Virus record (IMG/VR): IMGVR_UViG_3300027396_000044
Span: 1 to 53,571 of that record
Length of the DNA: 53,571 nt
Source: a virus
Direction: 5' to 3' (one strand)
A program made the translations under genes and the position numbers. Within the stretch, counting starts at the first letter, position 1; each line of letters starts with the position of its first letter. Shown piece by piece: positions 43,315-51,394 of the stretch. Below the pieces are notes generated by a model. It saw only the letters and a list, made by a program, of their open reading frames with translations, searched no databases and was not told the DNA's origin.

Positions 43315-44476
43315 TATAAAAGAACTGCCTAACATCAAGTTTTCTTATAAAGCTCTTCTTGACTACTATAATGAAGTAGTCTCAGATTATCCACATTTGA
43401 TGTGGCGACCCAATGACGTCGACAGACTAAATCACAAAGTAGATAATATCTATAGTTGGGCTATACAGACAAATCTAAAAGATTCATCAATGCCCTGTCC
43501 TCCTTATGATATCAAACATGATGACGAAGTTATCGGCACGTTTGATAGTCCTACTGATCTTGTTTTTGGATTTGCAAAGATAGTCATTGATGCATTTCCG
43601 AAAATAAGACAGACGGTTATAAGCGCACACCCTCCGGGCACAATAATACAAGAACACATAGATAATGACCAGTTTTTAAAAATACATATACCTATTAAAT
43701 CTAACAAGAATAGTTTCTTTGTATTCGGAGATCAGAAATATAATCTAGAAGAAGGAAAAGCCTACCTAGTGAATACCACAAGGCCCCATGGAACTTCCAA
43801 TGATGGCGAAACTGATCGTATACATTTTATTTTTAAGTTTCCGATAGAGCTATCGGATGAAATCATTAATAGTGAATGGATATTAGATCCTTCTCAGATA
43901 GACTTTGATCTACTAGTATTAGATAATATAAAATTTAATCTAACAGACTTATCTGCCTATTATCAAGATATAAAGAATAACTTTGATTATCTAAAATGGA
44001 CTATGCCGGACGTTCAAGAAAAAATGTTGACAGGTGTATATGGCTATGGAATTTTAACAAATAAAGATAATGTTGATGAAGCAGTTGATCCCCCGGGTAC
44101 ACGCAGAGATAAGAAAAGATATGAACCTCTGATTAAACCGACTAAGATGCTAAAAGGATTTGCAAAAACTATATACGAAAAGATTAGCTATGCTGAAGAA
44201 ATAGTTATTACAGGACATCCTCCTTTTACGGGTATCCCACCGCATGTAGATAAGGATGAACATATTAGAGTACATCTTCCGATTGAGGCCAACGATAAAT
44301 CCTATTTTATTATTAACAATAATAGATATGTGCTGGAATCAAAAAAAGCATATCTTGTTAATACTAAACGACTACATACAACTATAAATGAAGGTAATAA
44401 TGATAGGATACATTTGCATTTTAAAATACCTATCGGAAAAATAAATCAGTTTTTAAAAACAGAGATAACTTTATGA
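43301..44476 (+). CDS. Tandem-domain AspH-like oxygenase (two copies fused)
   Basis: A 391-residue protein made of two AspH-like domains. Domain 1: H119-x-D121, H163 and R173. Domain 2: H315-x-D317, H359 and R369. Each pair of equivalent residues is exactly 196 apart, which points to an in-frame gene duplication. Both copies retain all ligand residues (QEHIDND/PPHVDKD, RPHGTSND/RLHTTINEG), so both could be active. AAGGT precedes the ATG. It is followed, in ATGA overlap, by the halogenase-like gene. Two-step hydroxylation or two-site binding is conceivable. Confidence 0.85.
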   Translation: MLDFDIKELPNIKFSYKALLDYYNEVVSDYPHLMWRPNDVDRLNHKVDNIYSWAIQTNLKDSSMPCPPYDIKHDDEVIGTFDSPTDLVFGFAKIVIDAFPKIRQTVISAHPPGTIIQEHIDNDQFLKIHIPIKSNKNSFFVFGDQKYNLEEGKAYLVNTTRPHGTSNDGETDRIHFIFKFPIELSDEIINSEWILDPSQIDFDLLVLDNIKFNLTDLSAYYQDIKNNFDYLKWTMPDVQEKMLTGVYGYGILTNKDNVDEAVDPPGTRRDKKRYEPLIKPTKMLKGFAKTIYEKISYAEEIVITGHPPFTGIPPHVDKDEHIRVHLPIEANDKSYFIINNNRYVLESKKAYLVNTKRLHTTINEGNNDRIHLHFKIPIGKINQFLKTEITL

Positions 44477-45648
44477 AAATATCTATAATAGGTGGCGGAT
44501 CTGCAGGATGGATGGTTGCGAGTTATATATCGGCCAAGACCTCTCATGAAGTTGTTTTAGTCGAAAGCCCTAATTTTCCTATTGTAGGCGTAGGAGAAAG
44601 TACTATTCCGAGCATAGTTGATTTCATGAATGATGTTGGTCTGACTGAACAAGATCTGATAGATGAGTGTGGAGCTATAAGAAAATATGGAATACAACAT
44701 AACGGGTGGAAAAACTATAATGACAGTTGGTGGCACATGTTTTGCTTTGATGAATCTGAGCACGATGAGCAGTTTAGCTGGATGGAAAATCTAACATTAC
44801 CAAAGAAAAAGTGGCGTCTTGCTTATCATTTAGATGCTACTAGGTTAGGAATATTGCTTAAAGAAAAAGTAGCTATTCCTAATGGTGTAAAACATATCTT
44901 AGATGATATCATTCATGTTGAAGTAAATGAGAATGGTATCAAAGAAGTCAAAGGAAAAAAACAAACATATACTTCAGATCTTTTTATCGATTGCACAGGT
45001 TTTAAAAGTTTACTAAACAAAGAGCTAGGTGGTAAAAGAAGTCAACACCCTGGGCTAATCAACAACTATGCTGTCGCAGGACCTGGCGTTTTTAAAGAAT
45101 CTTTAGTAAACTATAGTCAGACATATGCTATGGATTATGGTTGGAGATGGAGGGTTTGCCTACAGCATAGGACAGGAAACGGTTATGCTTTTAATAAAGA
45201 TATCATTAGCGTTGATCGTGCAGTAGATGAACTTATAAAGAAAACACCCGGTATAGATGTAGGTAAGATATTTGAAGTTCCTATCAATAATAGTGTTGAT
45301 TACGAACCATGGAAAAAGAACTGTGTCTCTATGGGATTAAGTTGCGGATTTTTAGAACCGCTCGAAGCCACCGGTTTATTTTTAATACATGCTCCGTTAA
45401 AGTTGCTTGTAAGGTTGTTATCAGATGATCAGAGACAGACTAAGTTTAATAGAGTATGGAGAAGAATGTATCATCACATAGCTGATTTTCTTAGTCTACA
45501 TTATAGAACTAGCCAGCTTGATCATACCGAATATTGGAGAAGTATTCCAAAAATAGATAAGATTATTTTGCCTCAGCCTAATCAAGTTTTATTCGAAAGA
45601 TACAACTATAGGCAGTTGGCAATATCTAGGAACATAGACTATCTATGA
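44473..45648 (+). CDS. Flavin-dependent tryptophan-halogenase-like protein
   Basis: A 391-residue FAD protein. GGGSAGWM (7-14) is the FAD loop; VGVGESTIP (38-46) is the halogenase start motif; Lys71 (AIRKYGIQHNGW) aligns with the catalytic Lys of PrnA-type enzymes; CGFLEPLEATG (291-301) is the conserved C-terminal Glu motif. The W-x-W-x-I-P signature is WRWRVC here (224-229). The chain is shorter than typical PrnA-type enzymes (about 500-540). The family makes chloro/bromo-aromatics with FADH2 and halide; a viral relative, VirX1 of cyanophage Syn10, was reported to iodinate diverse substrates. Last gene of the plus-strand run. Confidence 0.85.
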   Translation: MKISIIGGGSAGWMVASYISAKTSHEVVLVESPNFPIVGVGESTIPSIVDFMNDVGLTEQDLIDECGAIRKYGIQHNGWKNYNDSWWHMFCFDESEHDEQFSWMENLTLPKKKWRLAYHLDATRLGILLKEKVAIPNGVKHILDDIIHVEVNENGIKEVKGKKQTYTSDLFIDCTGFKSLLNKELGGKRSQHPGLINNYAVAGPGVFKESLVNYSQTYAMDYGWRWRVCLQHRTGNGYAFNKDIISVDRAVDELIKKTPGIDVGKIFEVPINNSVDYEPWKKNCVSMGLSCGFLEPLEATGLFLIHAPLKLLVRLLSDDQRQTKFNRVWRRMYHHIADFLSLHYRTSQLDHTEYWRSIPKIDKIILPQPNQVLFERYNYRQLAISRNIDYL

Positions 45649-46200
45649 TTCTCTCCATTGTTTATAGGTGTCTACATTTAATCTCCATAAAGTCTGTGTA
45701 GTATACATATAATAGAAGTTATCCTGTATCTTGGTGCATAGACCAATTTTCTGCATCTTGGGGGCCATTACCGTATCCATGCTATGGCTCTTAGCATTTG
45801 TAGAAGATTTTTCAGCATTAGTTGTAAAATAAAACTCTGCCGTTGGATTTTTTTCTAAGATGAAATCTACCTGCATGTTTAGTGATATCATTAGTTGTAA
45901 GCTACCTTTTATTCCTCCCCTGCCAGTATGATATCCTGGAAGGCCAACACCGCGATAGAATACTCTATATGCATTATTGTTAATATCAGGTATATGATGT
46001 ACTCCGCAGAGATTGATAATAATATTTTTATCTAAATCTAATCCTATAAAATATTGCCCGTGAGGCATCTTCATTTCTGATAGTTTGATAGCCTCGAACG
46101 ATTGATTATTATAATAACCTAGTTCTTTACATCTATTACAGAAATCAGAAAGAAGATTAAGTTCATCTTCTAAAGGTTTGAAAATAATTTTAGAATGCAT
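45643..46200 (-). CDS. GNAT-like acyltransferase candidate
   Basis: A 185-residue protein. The central part (GQYFIGLDLDKNIIINLCGVH, then YRVFYRGVGLPGYHTGR) and the C-terminal strands resemble the acetyl-CoA-binding fold of GNAT/N-acyltransferases, and its gene overlaps an adenylate-forming enzyme by 11 bases, making an acyl-transfer role plausible. No clear R/Q-x-x-G-x-G/A CoA loop was found, so the family call is tentative. Its last six bases overlap the halogenase stop on the other strand. Confidence 0.45.
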   Translation of the reverse strand: MHSKIIFKPLEDELNLLSDFCNRCKELGYYNNQSFEAIKLSEMKMPHGQYFIGLDLDKNIIINLCGVHHIPDINNNAYRVFYRGVGLPGYHTGRGGIKGSLQLMISLNMQVDFILEKNPTAEFYFTTNAEKSSTNAKSHSMDTVMAPKMQKIGLCTKIQDNFYYMYTTQTLWRLNVDTYKQWRES

Positions 46201-46864
46201 TTTTCCAAGTTTTGTTACTGGCTGATTTATTTCTTGCTACAAACTCTAATGTTTCGATATTAAAATAATCTCCTGTAGGATTATTGTTAATGTAACATTC
46301 TACTAAAGGTTCGACGCTGTCTATCACTGTTTCAAATGTAACCTTGTAATCCTCTGGAACTGTTGAAAGATCAAAAGATGTAGAGTTGTACCCGATCATC
46401 ACCGGAGGTGGTGCTTCAGTCATTCCATACCAGTTAGCTACGATCTGCACTCCTCTTTCTCGGAATGTATCGATAAACTCTTGTGTGATTTTACCGCTAC
46501 CGGCGACCATATATCTTACACAGTTCATATCTAAATCTTTAAATCCCTTGGTGGATTTTAAAAGTTCTAGATGTCTAGGAATAAGTGATATGTATGTAGG
46601 TTGCACTTCTTTAAAGAGTTCTATGTAACTATAGGGATTAAAGTTTGCGGATACCAAATGGGCACCACTGATAATAGAAGGATATGCTGTGACAGTATAG
46701 TGAGCTATAGTGTTTGCTGGAAACACATCTAGTACACGATCATTGGGAGTCAGTCCTATTTCTTGAGCAGACCTCAATGCACACTGTTTGATATATTCCC
46801 AACTATGAAAAACTTTTTTAGGCTCAGACGTACTACCAGACGTGAACAAAGTAATGCCACTCAT
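46190..46864 (-). CDS. Minimal ANL-superfamily (AMP-forming) adenylating enzyme
   Basis: A 224-residue protein with the phosphate loop TSGSTSEPKK (8-17), YGMTE (146-150) and TGDY (197-200), in the correct order for acyl-CoA synthetases and NRPS adenylation domains. It lacks about 100-150 N-terminal residues and the entire C-terminal domain with the catalytic Lys; family members are usually about 500 residues. Some naturally truncated ANL enzymes catalyse only half-reactions. Coupled to an SGNH hydrolase and to a GNAT-like gene, it could activate an acyl group for transfer. Confidence 0.75.
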   Translation of the reverse strand: MSGITLFTSGSTSEPKKVFHSWEYIKQCALRSAQEIGLTPNDRVLDVFPANTIAHYTVTAYPSIISGAHLVSANFNPYSYIELFKEVQPTYISLIPRHLELLKSTKGFKDLDMNCVRYMVAGSGKITQEFIDTFRERGVQIVANWYGMTEAPPPVMIGYNSTSFDLSTVPEDYKVTFETVIDSVEPLVECYINNNPTGDYFNIETLEFVARNKSASNKTWKNAF

Positions 46865-47688
46865 TATACAACCTCTAATATTTTTTCTGTAGTTATCCTA
46901 TGGACACCTATGCCTGGATGTGCGGATATACCGTCGTGGCGGTGTATGATATCTCTAGCATAACGCTGATCAATATTTGTTCGATCGATCAAGTCCATAT
47001 CTATAACTACGGTATTTTCTTTAGCAAACTCGTCATTATGATTATAAGATATTTCTATTAATTTACAACCTATGTTTTTACAATACTGTCGAAGGATATT
47101 CGAATATACTAATGCTTCAGATCTAAAGTAATCGGTCTCTTTAAGAATATCATATGCATCTATGTATTTTTGATAGTTTCTAGGATAATGACTTCCTCCT
47201 GTAAAGGTAAGGGCATGTTCCTTGTCTAAGAAAGTATAACCGGTAAGTATTGGATATTCAAAGACGCATATCTTAGGTATCTGATATTTCTGTATATAGT
47301 TGAAAAATGTATAGACCTGTAACTTGATACTGAAGGTAGGACCAGAATAGTTAATATAGTCTAAAGATAACTTATTGGCTAAAATGTCCGAATATCGATC
47401 TTCTTCGGCTAGACCTATGCCCATAGAAAAACTAGTACCCGAAACATATAATATATCTTTCTTTAGCTCATCAAGATCTTTAGACATCCTGAGACCCAAT
47501 TTATTAAATCTGTATTCTATATTTTTATTTCTATAAATCCAATCTAATGGCTGGTACTTTAGATTACGTTCAAAGAGGTTTAAGTTGTCCGGACCATAAA
47601 ACTTTTCTCGAACGGATGGTACCATACTATCGTGTAGATATGGCCAGCTTCCGTGTTTATATAGTTGTTCAGTGTTTAGCTTGGTCAT
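46864..47688 (-). CDS. SGNH/GDSL hydrolase-like protein
   Basis: A 274-residue protein. Near residues 82-92 VSGTSFSMGIG replaces the usual GDS-x-T-x-G block I, and at the C-terminus DGISAHPGIGVHR retains the D-x-x-H-like block V (HPG and H). INYSGPTFS could be block II/III. The substitution of Thr for Asp in block I is unusual. Family members are esterases, lipases or O-acetyl-esterases/transferases. It overlaps the ANL gene (TAATG) and its own ATG overlaps the AspH-like gene. Esterase or acyltransferase activity on the pathway product is possible. Confidence 0.65.
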   Translation of the reverse strand: MTKLNTEQLYKHGSWPYLHDSMVPSVREKFYGPDNLNLFERNLKYQPLDWIYRNKNIEYRFNKLGLRMSKDLDELKKDILYVSGTSFSMGIGLAEEDRYSDILANKLSLDYINYSGPTFSIKLQVYTFFNYIQKYQIPKICVFEYPILTGYTFLDKEHALTFTGGSHYPRNYQKYIDAYDILKETDYFRSEALVYSNILRQYCKNIGCKLIEISYNHNDEFAKENTVVIDMDLIDRTNIDQRYARDIIHRHDGISAHPGIGVHRITTEKILEVV

Positions 47689-48404
47689 TTTATCTTTATT
47701 AAAGATTCTAAATCTTCTCTATTAGGAGTTCCATAAAGTATAACCCAATCCGGGCCGCCGTGATTTATCACAGAGTGAAAAACTGCTGTGTTGGCTAGAT
47801 ATACCTTACCTGGTTCCATCACATACTGTCGCTCAGCACTATGTCCGAAATACCATACGCAGTTTTCGTGGATATTAAGATTCATATGCATACGAGGTAT
47901 AACATCCGGATATGGCATATCTACATGTAGATGTAGTCCAGCACCTTCTGGAATAACCTGTATTCTCATATTAAGAAGGTATCTATCTAGCCTTTTATAT
48001 AACTCTTCGAAAGCACCAAACCTGTAACGAGACAATATTGAGTTTGTCTGGTCGCTGTGATTAGAATCTAATACTTCTGGATATATCTGCCTATTAGCTA
48101 AAAAGCTAAATGGTAAGGGATCATACCTTTCTATAGACCAGTTTAGAAACCACCAATGCGATGGTCTATTTTTGTAGAAAGCAGAGTTGGCCGCTTTCCA
48201 TCTACGTAGCATAGATTGTTCTAGATATTTTTCATCTTCTTCATCTACATTGAACTTTGAGCTCTGCATAGTTTCTTTAATGGTTTCGTACCATTGCATG
48301 AGACTGATGTGATCTACCGTGAATCCAAGTTCTATTAGATCCCATTCTGTGTTACAAAGTTTATCGTAGTCTAGATTTTTTAAATCAGTGATATATCGTT
48401 CCAT
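47685..48404 (-). CDS. AspH-like oxygenase
   Basis: A 239-residue protein with H160-x-D162 (HLHVDMPY) and H210 (AVFHSVINHGG), strands LNIHENCVWYFG and MEPGKVYLANT. Paralogue of the 40914 product. It is the first gene of the minus-strand run of four that ends at 45643, and it is preceded by AGAGGT and a weak TTAAATA. It would act with the acyl-activation genes downstream. Substrate unknown. Confidence 0.82.
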   Translation of the reverse strand: MERYITDLKNLDYDKLCNTEWDLIELGFTVDHISLMQWYETIKETMQSSKFNVDEEDEKYLEQSMLRRWKAANSAFYKNRPSHWWFLNWSIERYDPLPFSFLANRQIYPEVLDSNHSDQTNSILSRYRFGAFEELYKRLDRYLLNMRIQVIPEGAGLHLHVDMPYPDVIPRMHMNLNIHENCVWYFGHSAERQYVMEPGKVYLANTAVFHSVINHGGPDWVILYGTPNREDLESLIKIK

Positions 48405-48420
48405 TAATGACCTCTATGGG

Positions 48421-48427
48421 TATTTAA
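48421..48427 (-). promoter_or_regulatory. Possible late promoter (TTAAATA)
   Basis: TTAAATA directly after the terminator of the upstream fibre gene and 17 bases before the ATG at 48404. One base off the better late promoters. Confidence 0.35.
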
Positions 48428-48432
48428 TGGTC

Positions 48433-48463
48433 AAAAAAATAGCCCACTGGTAAAGTGGGCTAT
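48433..48463 (-). terminator. Intrinsic terminator after the 458-residue fibre gene
   Basis: On the minus strand, ATAGCCCACT and AGTGGGCTAT form a 10-bp stem with a 5-base loop, followed by T7. It lies 15 bases after the stop of the fibre gene and separates it from the island. Confidence 0.85.
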
Positions 48464-48477
48464 TTGTTTTATTTTGA

Positions 48478-49854
48478 TCAGTTATCTAACTGTTTCCATT
48501 GTGTACCGTTGTACCCATAGAAATGATTATTACTGCTGTCAAATATAATCATTCCTGCCGCAGGGCTAGGATAATAACTGCTGCCATTGTAACTGCCTAC
48601 TTTTACAGCAGGTGCTGCAAAAGTTCCTGCCGCGTCAAAACTATAGGTTTTAGCATTTGCTAGATTTGGACCATTCAGTAGTGTAACATCAATCCTAGCT
48701 GAAGGGTCTAGTAGTCCTGTACCTTGTTGTGTCAATACGGCGTTGATGGATGCTACTGATGCTTCTTGATTACCACCGGTAGTAGTAAGGAATGCGTTGA
48801 AACGAAGACCACCAATACTGTCGTTGACATTGATCACCGAAGGACTGCTTAGGCTGTTTCCTGCCGCATAGAACTTGACCTGTGGTCCGTTAATACCACT
48901 AGTGATCTGTTGGATTTCTATACCGGGGTCGGTGTTATCGTTTTGGATAACAAGCCCGGGACCTAGATCACCTAGGCCGTCGATGGTAACAACACCTGAT
49001 ACACTCTTAAGAGTTGAGTTAGTGATACTTAAAATAGTATTGCTGATATATGGTGTTGTAGCACTATGTAAAATAGTACCATCTGCTTTTTTCAATGTAC
49101 CACGCACATCACCTACGACATTACCTGTAACATCTGCAAACACAGGACCAGTGATTCTACCCATGACAGCATCTACTAGTAGTGTAGAATCGTCAGCAAA
49201 TACAGAACCTTGTATATCACGCTTGATAGAAGTTGCGCCTGCATTGCTGATAATAGGCACTCCCCCTACAGTCGTTCCTGCTGGAAGGTTTAGGCTCGAT
49301 CCGCTAACGCTAATAGCATAACCGCCGATATCAAGTCCTGTGCCCAGATATAGTTCACGGAATCTTTTAGAAATAGTTCCTAGATCGTTTACGTTGGTTG
49401 TTCTTGGTACTGCGTGGTCGTCGATAGTATTGTTTAGATTAACGGTACCTAGGTATCCGTTAATGATGTTTGTTGAATCGTCAGCATACAACGATCCTTG
49501 GAAATCGGCTTTTACATTACCGCTGATAACGATGTTACCTGTGCCTGTAATGTTATGACCGTTTAATGCTATATTTTGTGATAGCCCGTTTAATGTAGCT
49601 ACGATTTTGTCTTGTGCATCGTATTTGGTAAAAGTTATACCTGTATTGTTAGCGTTGCCCGCTTCTAGTGCTGTCCCTATAGCGTCTCTGGCGTCTTCAT
49701 CGGTATATCCTGTGATACCTATACCGCCCATGGTCGTGCCATCGCCTATGTATAAACGATGTCCGTCGGTGGTGTATACTAGCTCGCCAGCAGCTAATGG
49801 CTGTGTCAAGGCTAATCTTTCAGCATCAGTGCCTCTGCGAATCTGTAATGGCAT
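48478..49854 (-). CDS. Fibre-like virion protein with Mtd-type N-terminus (458 aa)
   Basis: Opens MPLQIRRGTDAERLALTQ with AAGELVYTTDG and LYIGDGTT, an N-terminal motif found on phage tail fibres and on Mtd-like proteins. Residues 125-260 contain two YADDST/FADDSTLLVDAVMGRI modules followed by GPVFADVTGNVVG, shared with the 658-residue fibre gene at 5636. The end (GMIIFDSSNNHFYGYNGTQW) is a typical fibre tip. AGGAG, a late promoter and a strong terminator frame it as a monocistronic late gene. Confidence 0.82.
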   Translation of the reverse strand: MPLQIRRGTDAERLALTQPLAAGELVYTTDGHRLYIGDGTTMGGIGITGYTDEDARDAIGTALEAGNANNTGITFTKYDAQDKIVATLNGLSQNIALNGHNITGTGNIVISGNVKADFQGSLYADDSTNIINGYLGTVNLNNTIDDHAVPRTTNVNDLGTISKRFRELYLGTGLDIGGYAISVSGSSLNLPAGTTVGGVPIISNAGATSIKRDIQGSVFADDSTLLVDAVMGRITGPVFADVTGNVVGDVRGTLKKADGTILHSATTPYISNTILSITNSTLKSVSGVVTIDGLGDLGPGLVIQNDNTDPGIEIQQITSGINGPQVKFYAAGNSLSSPSVINVNDSIGGLRFNAFLTTTGGNQEASVASINAVLTQQGTGLLDPSARIDVTLLNGPNLANAKTYSFDAAGTFAAPAVKVGSYNGSSYYPSPAAGMIIFDSSNNHFYGYNGTQWKQLDN

Positions 49855-49887
49855 AGTGTAAAACTCCTGGTTTCAAGATACTCATTA

Positions 49888-49895
49888 TATTTATG
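49888..49895 (-). promoter_or_regulatory. T4-type late promoter (CATAAATA)
   Basis: CATAAATA 34 bases before the ATG at 49854, between the terminator of the metallophosphoesterase gene and the fibre gene's AGGAG. Confidence 0.65.
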
Positions 49896-49901
49896 CCAGC
49901 C

Positions 49902-49930
49902 AAAAAAATAGGACTCCGAAGAGTCCTATT
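49902..49930 (-). terminator. Intrinsic terminator with UUCG loop
   Basis: Minus strand: TAGGACTC-TTCG-GAGTCCTA followed by T7. It ends the early metallophosphoesterase unit. Confidence 0.88.
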
Positions 49931-49946
49931 AAGTACGTAGATAATG

Positions 49947-50549
49947 TCACATCGTAGGACCGTTTCCGTTCCTGAACCCTACTTCACCGCCCTCTGCTTT
50001 GATACGTGCTATAACGTCTTCAAACAAGATAGGAGCAAAGTCCGGTGTTTGTTCTACGCAAACACAGTGATAACGAGTATCGATTTCATCGCTGTACAAA
50101 ACTTCTCCTGTACGAGCATCAACACCACGAGCCTTTTTTACACGACCTGCGTGTAAGTGACCGTGTATGTTTACACCAAATCGACCTAACGATGCTTCGT
50201 GTACTGGAATATGGCTTAATATCATTCCGTTCATAACGTGGTAAGCACGTAACTCTCGGAAGTATTGTCCGTATTCTGTATCACGAAAAATATCGTGATT
50301 ACCACGGATTAACACCTTGTCACCGTTCAATCTGCGTAACGTTGACAAGGCCTTGCGGTTGATAACAACATCTCCCAAATGGTAGACCTTATCCGTGGGC
50401 TTAACTCTTTCGTTCCAAGCCTTAACCATAGCTTCGTCCATTTCTGCAGGATCGGTCCACGGTCTCAACTTAGAGCCATCTTCTCGAGTGAAACGGCACA
50501 CGCCAGCGTGGCCAAAGTGCGTATCACTGACTAAAAACACGCTAGGCAT
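49947..50549 (-). CDS. Calcineurin-like metallophosphoesterase
   Basis: A 200-residue protein with the full set of metallophosphatase motifs: D9-x-H11 (VSDTHFGH), GD (YHLGDVV), GNHD (RGNHDIF), H (LSHIPVHE) and GHLH (NIHGHLHAG). It binds two metals and hydrolyses phosphodiesters or monoesters; phage members may act on nucleotides, RNA or proteins. Strong AAGGAGGG before the ATG; same direction as the small early gene upstream, with a gap of ten bases. Confidence 0.9.
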   Translation of the reverse strand: MPSVFLVSDTHFGHAGVCRFTREDGSKLRPWTDPAEMDEAMVKAWNERVKPTDKVYHLGDVVINRKALSTLRRLNGDKVLIRGNHDIFRDTEYGQYFRELRAYHVMNGMILSHIPVHEASLGRFGVNIHGHLHAGRVKKARGVDARTGEVLYSDEIDTRYHCVCVEQTPDFAPILFEDVIARIKAEGGEVGFRNGNGPTM

Positions 50550-50559
50550 AGTGCCCTCC

Positions 50560-50808
50560 TTACATCTTTAACAGAGCCATAGTAGCAGTTGATTCGTTTT
50601 TCATTCCTACATAGTAGGGTCTGCTATCATAGCCCCAGGCGTTCTTCTTTGGCTTGCCCCAGAATGTCATATCCCAGCGCCAACCTTCTAACTCTTTTAC
50701 AGCCTTTTCTATCTTGTTAGATTCTTCAGTAAATCTGTTGATCAAGAAGGCATAGCGATAGCCTTTGTGATACAGATTGTGTCTGCGGTCTAGTTTTATG
50801 ACCTTCAT
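50560..50808 (-). CDS. Small basic protein (82 aa), unknown
   Basis: MKVIKLDRRHNLYHKGYRYAF, then a helix and a Trp-rich end (EGWRWDMTFWGKPKKNAWGYD). No known motif. First gene after a perfect sigma70 promoter with AAAGGAGGG. Early expressed; function unknown, possibly a host-takeover protein. Confidence 0.65.
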   Translation of the reverse strand: MKVIKLDRRHNLYHKGYRYAFLINRFTEESNKIEKAVKELEGWRWDMTFWGKPKKNAWGYDSRPYYVGMKNESTATMALLKM

Positions 50809-50837
50809 TATGCCCTCCTTTCATTGTTTAATATCCT

Positions 50838-50866
50838 ATTATACTATGGTGTGCTCAAAATGTCAA
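50838..50866 (-). promoter_or_regulatory. Perfect-consensus sigma70 early promoter
   Basis: TTGACA (50866-50861), 17-base spacer, TATAAT (50843-50838), followed by a leader of about 24 bases with a strong Shine-Dalgarno. The -35 box lies near the end of the gene upstream. Confidence 0.85.
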
Positions 50867-51143
50867 CCACACGTTGTTTTTGGTACCACTGGAATCTCTC
50901 ACCGCGATTAACCCAATCTTGATAGAGCTCCGGACTACCGTAACTACCTCTAGGTGCGTTATGTACAATATAGTACACAATATGTCCAAGAGACTCTTTG
51001 TTCCACGGGTCAGCGCGAACAATAGCATTATAGACATCCCCACAGAGTAGAGCGGCTAAAAAACTACCAGGTTCATACCCGTGAGTCCAATATCGATCTA
51101 GTGCTTCAATGGTGTGACTAGGAACACTATTATCTTTTTCCAT
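50844..51143 (-). CDS. Hypothetical protein (99 aa)
   Basis: MEKDNSVPSHTIEALDRYW, then a segment with LAALLCGDVYNAIVRAD and a C-terminal RFQWYQKQRVVDIL helix. AGGAAG before the ATG. The gene's end overlaps the promoter of the next gene. No family recognised. Confidence 0.62.
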   Translation of the reverse strand: MEKDNSVPSHTIEALDRYWTHGYEPGSFLAALLCGDVYNAIVRADPWNKESLGHIVYYIVHNAPRGSYGSPELYQDWVNRGERFQWYQKQRVVDILSTP

Positions 51144-51147
51144 ATTG

Positions 51148-51393
51148 TCAACTTCCTGTATTCTTAATCAAATACATTGTAACTTCGGGACCTTCTAACA
51201 AAACTAGATCGCTAGGATATTTGTTGCTAGGTCCCCAACCTTTTTGTCCTACTCTGGCCACTCCGATCATCTTGGGATTCAGTTTTTTAACGGTTCCAAT
51301 GATCAGTGTATTGCTACCAGGGTAAGCAACACAGTCGCCTACCTTGAGTAAACGACCAAGTTTGTCACGATGTTCCGGAAGTTCTTTAGCCAT
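51148..51393 (-). CDS. Small protein with KOW/SH3-like strand pattern (81 aa)
   Basis: DKLGRLLKVGDCVAYPGSN followed by TLIIGTVKKLNPKMIGVARV looks like a small SH3-like or KOW-type beta barrel, a pattern found in several small phage proteins. AAGG precedes the ATG. Function unknown. Confidence 0.58.
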   Translation of the reverse strand: MAKELPEHRDKLGRLLKVGDCVAYPGSNTLIIGTVKKLNPKMIGVARVGQKGWGPSNKYPSDLVLLEGPEVTMYLIKNTGS

Positions 51394-51394
51394 A

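Noticed and set aside
28005-48477. A precursor-peptide gene for a RiPP-type pathway
   Set aside because: All gaps inside the island are a few bases long or hold promoters; no short leader-core-like frame with ribosome-binding site was seen.
51140-51160. TTGACA on the minus strand upstream of the 99-residue gene
   Set aside because: No -10 box at the proper distance; it lies at the start codon.
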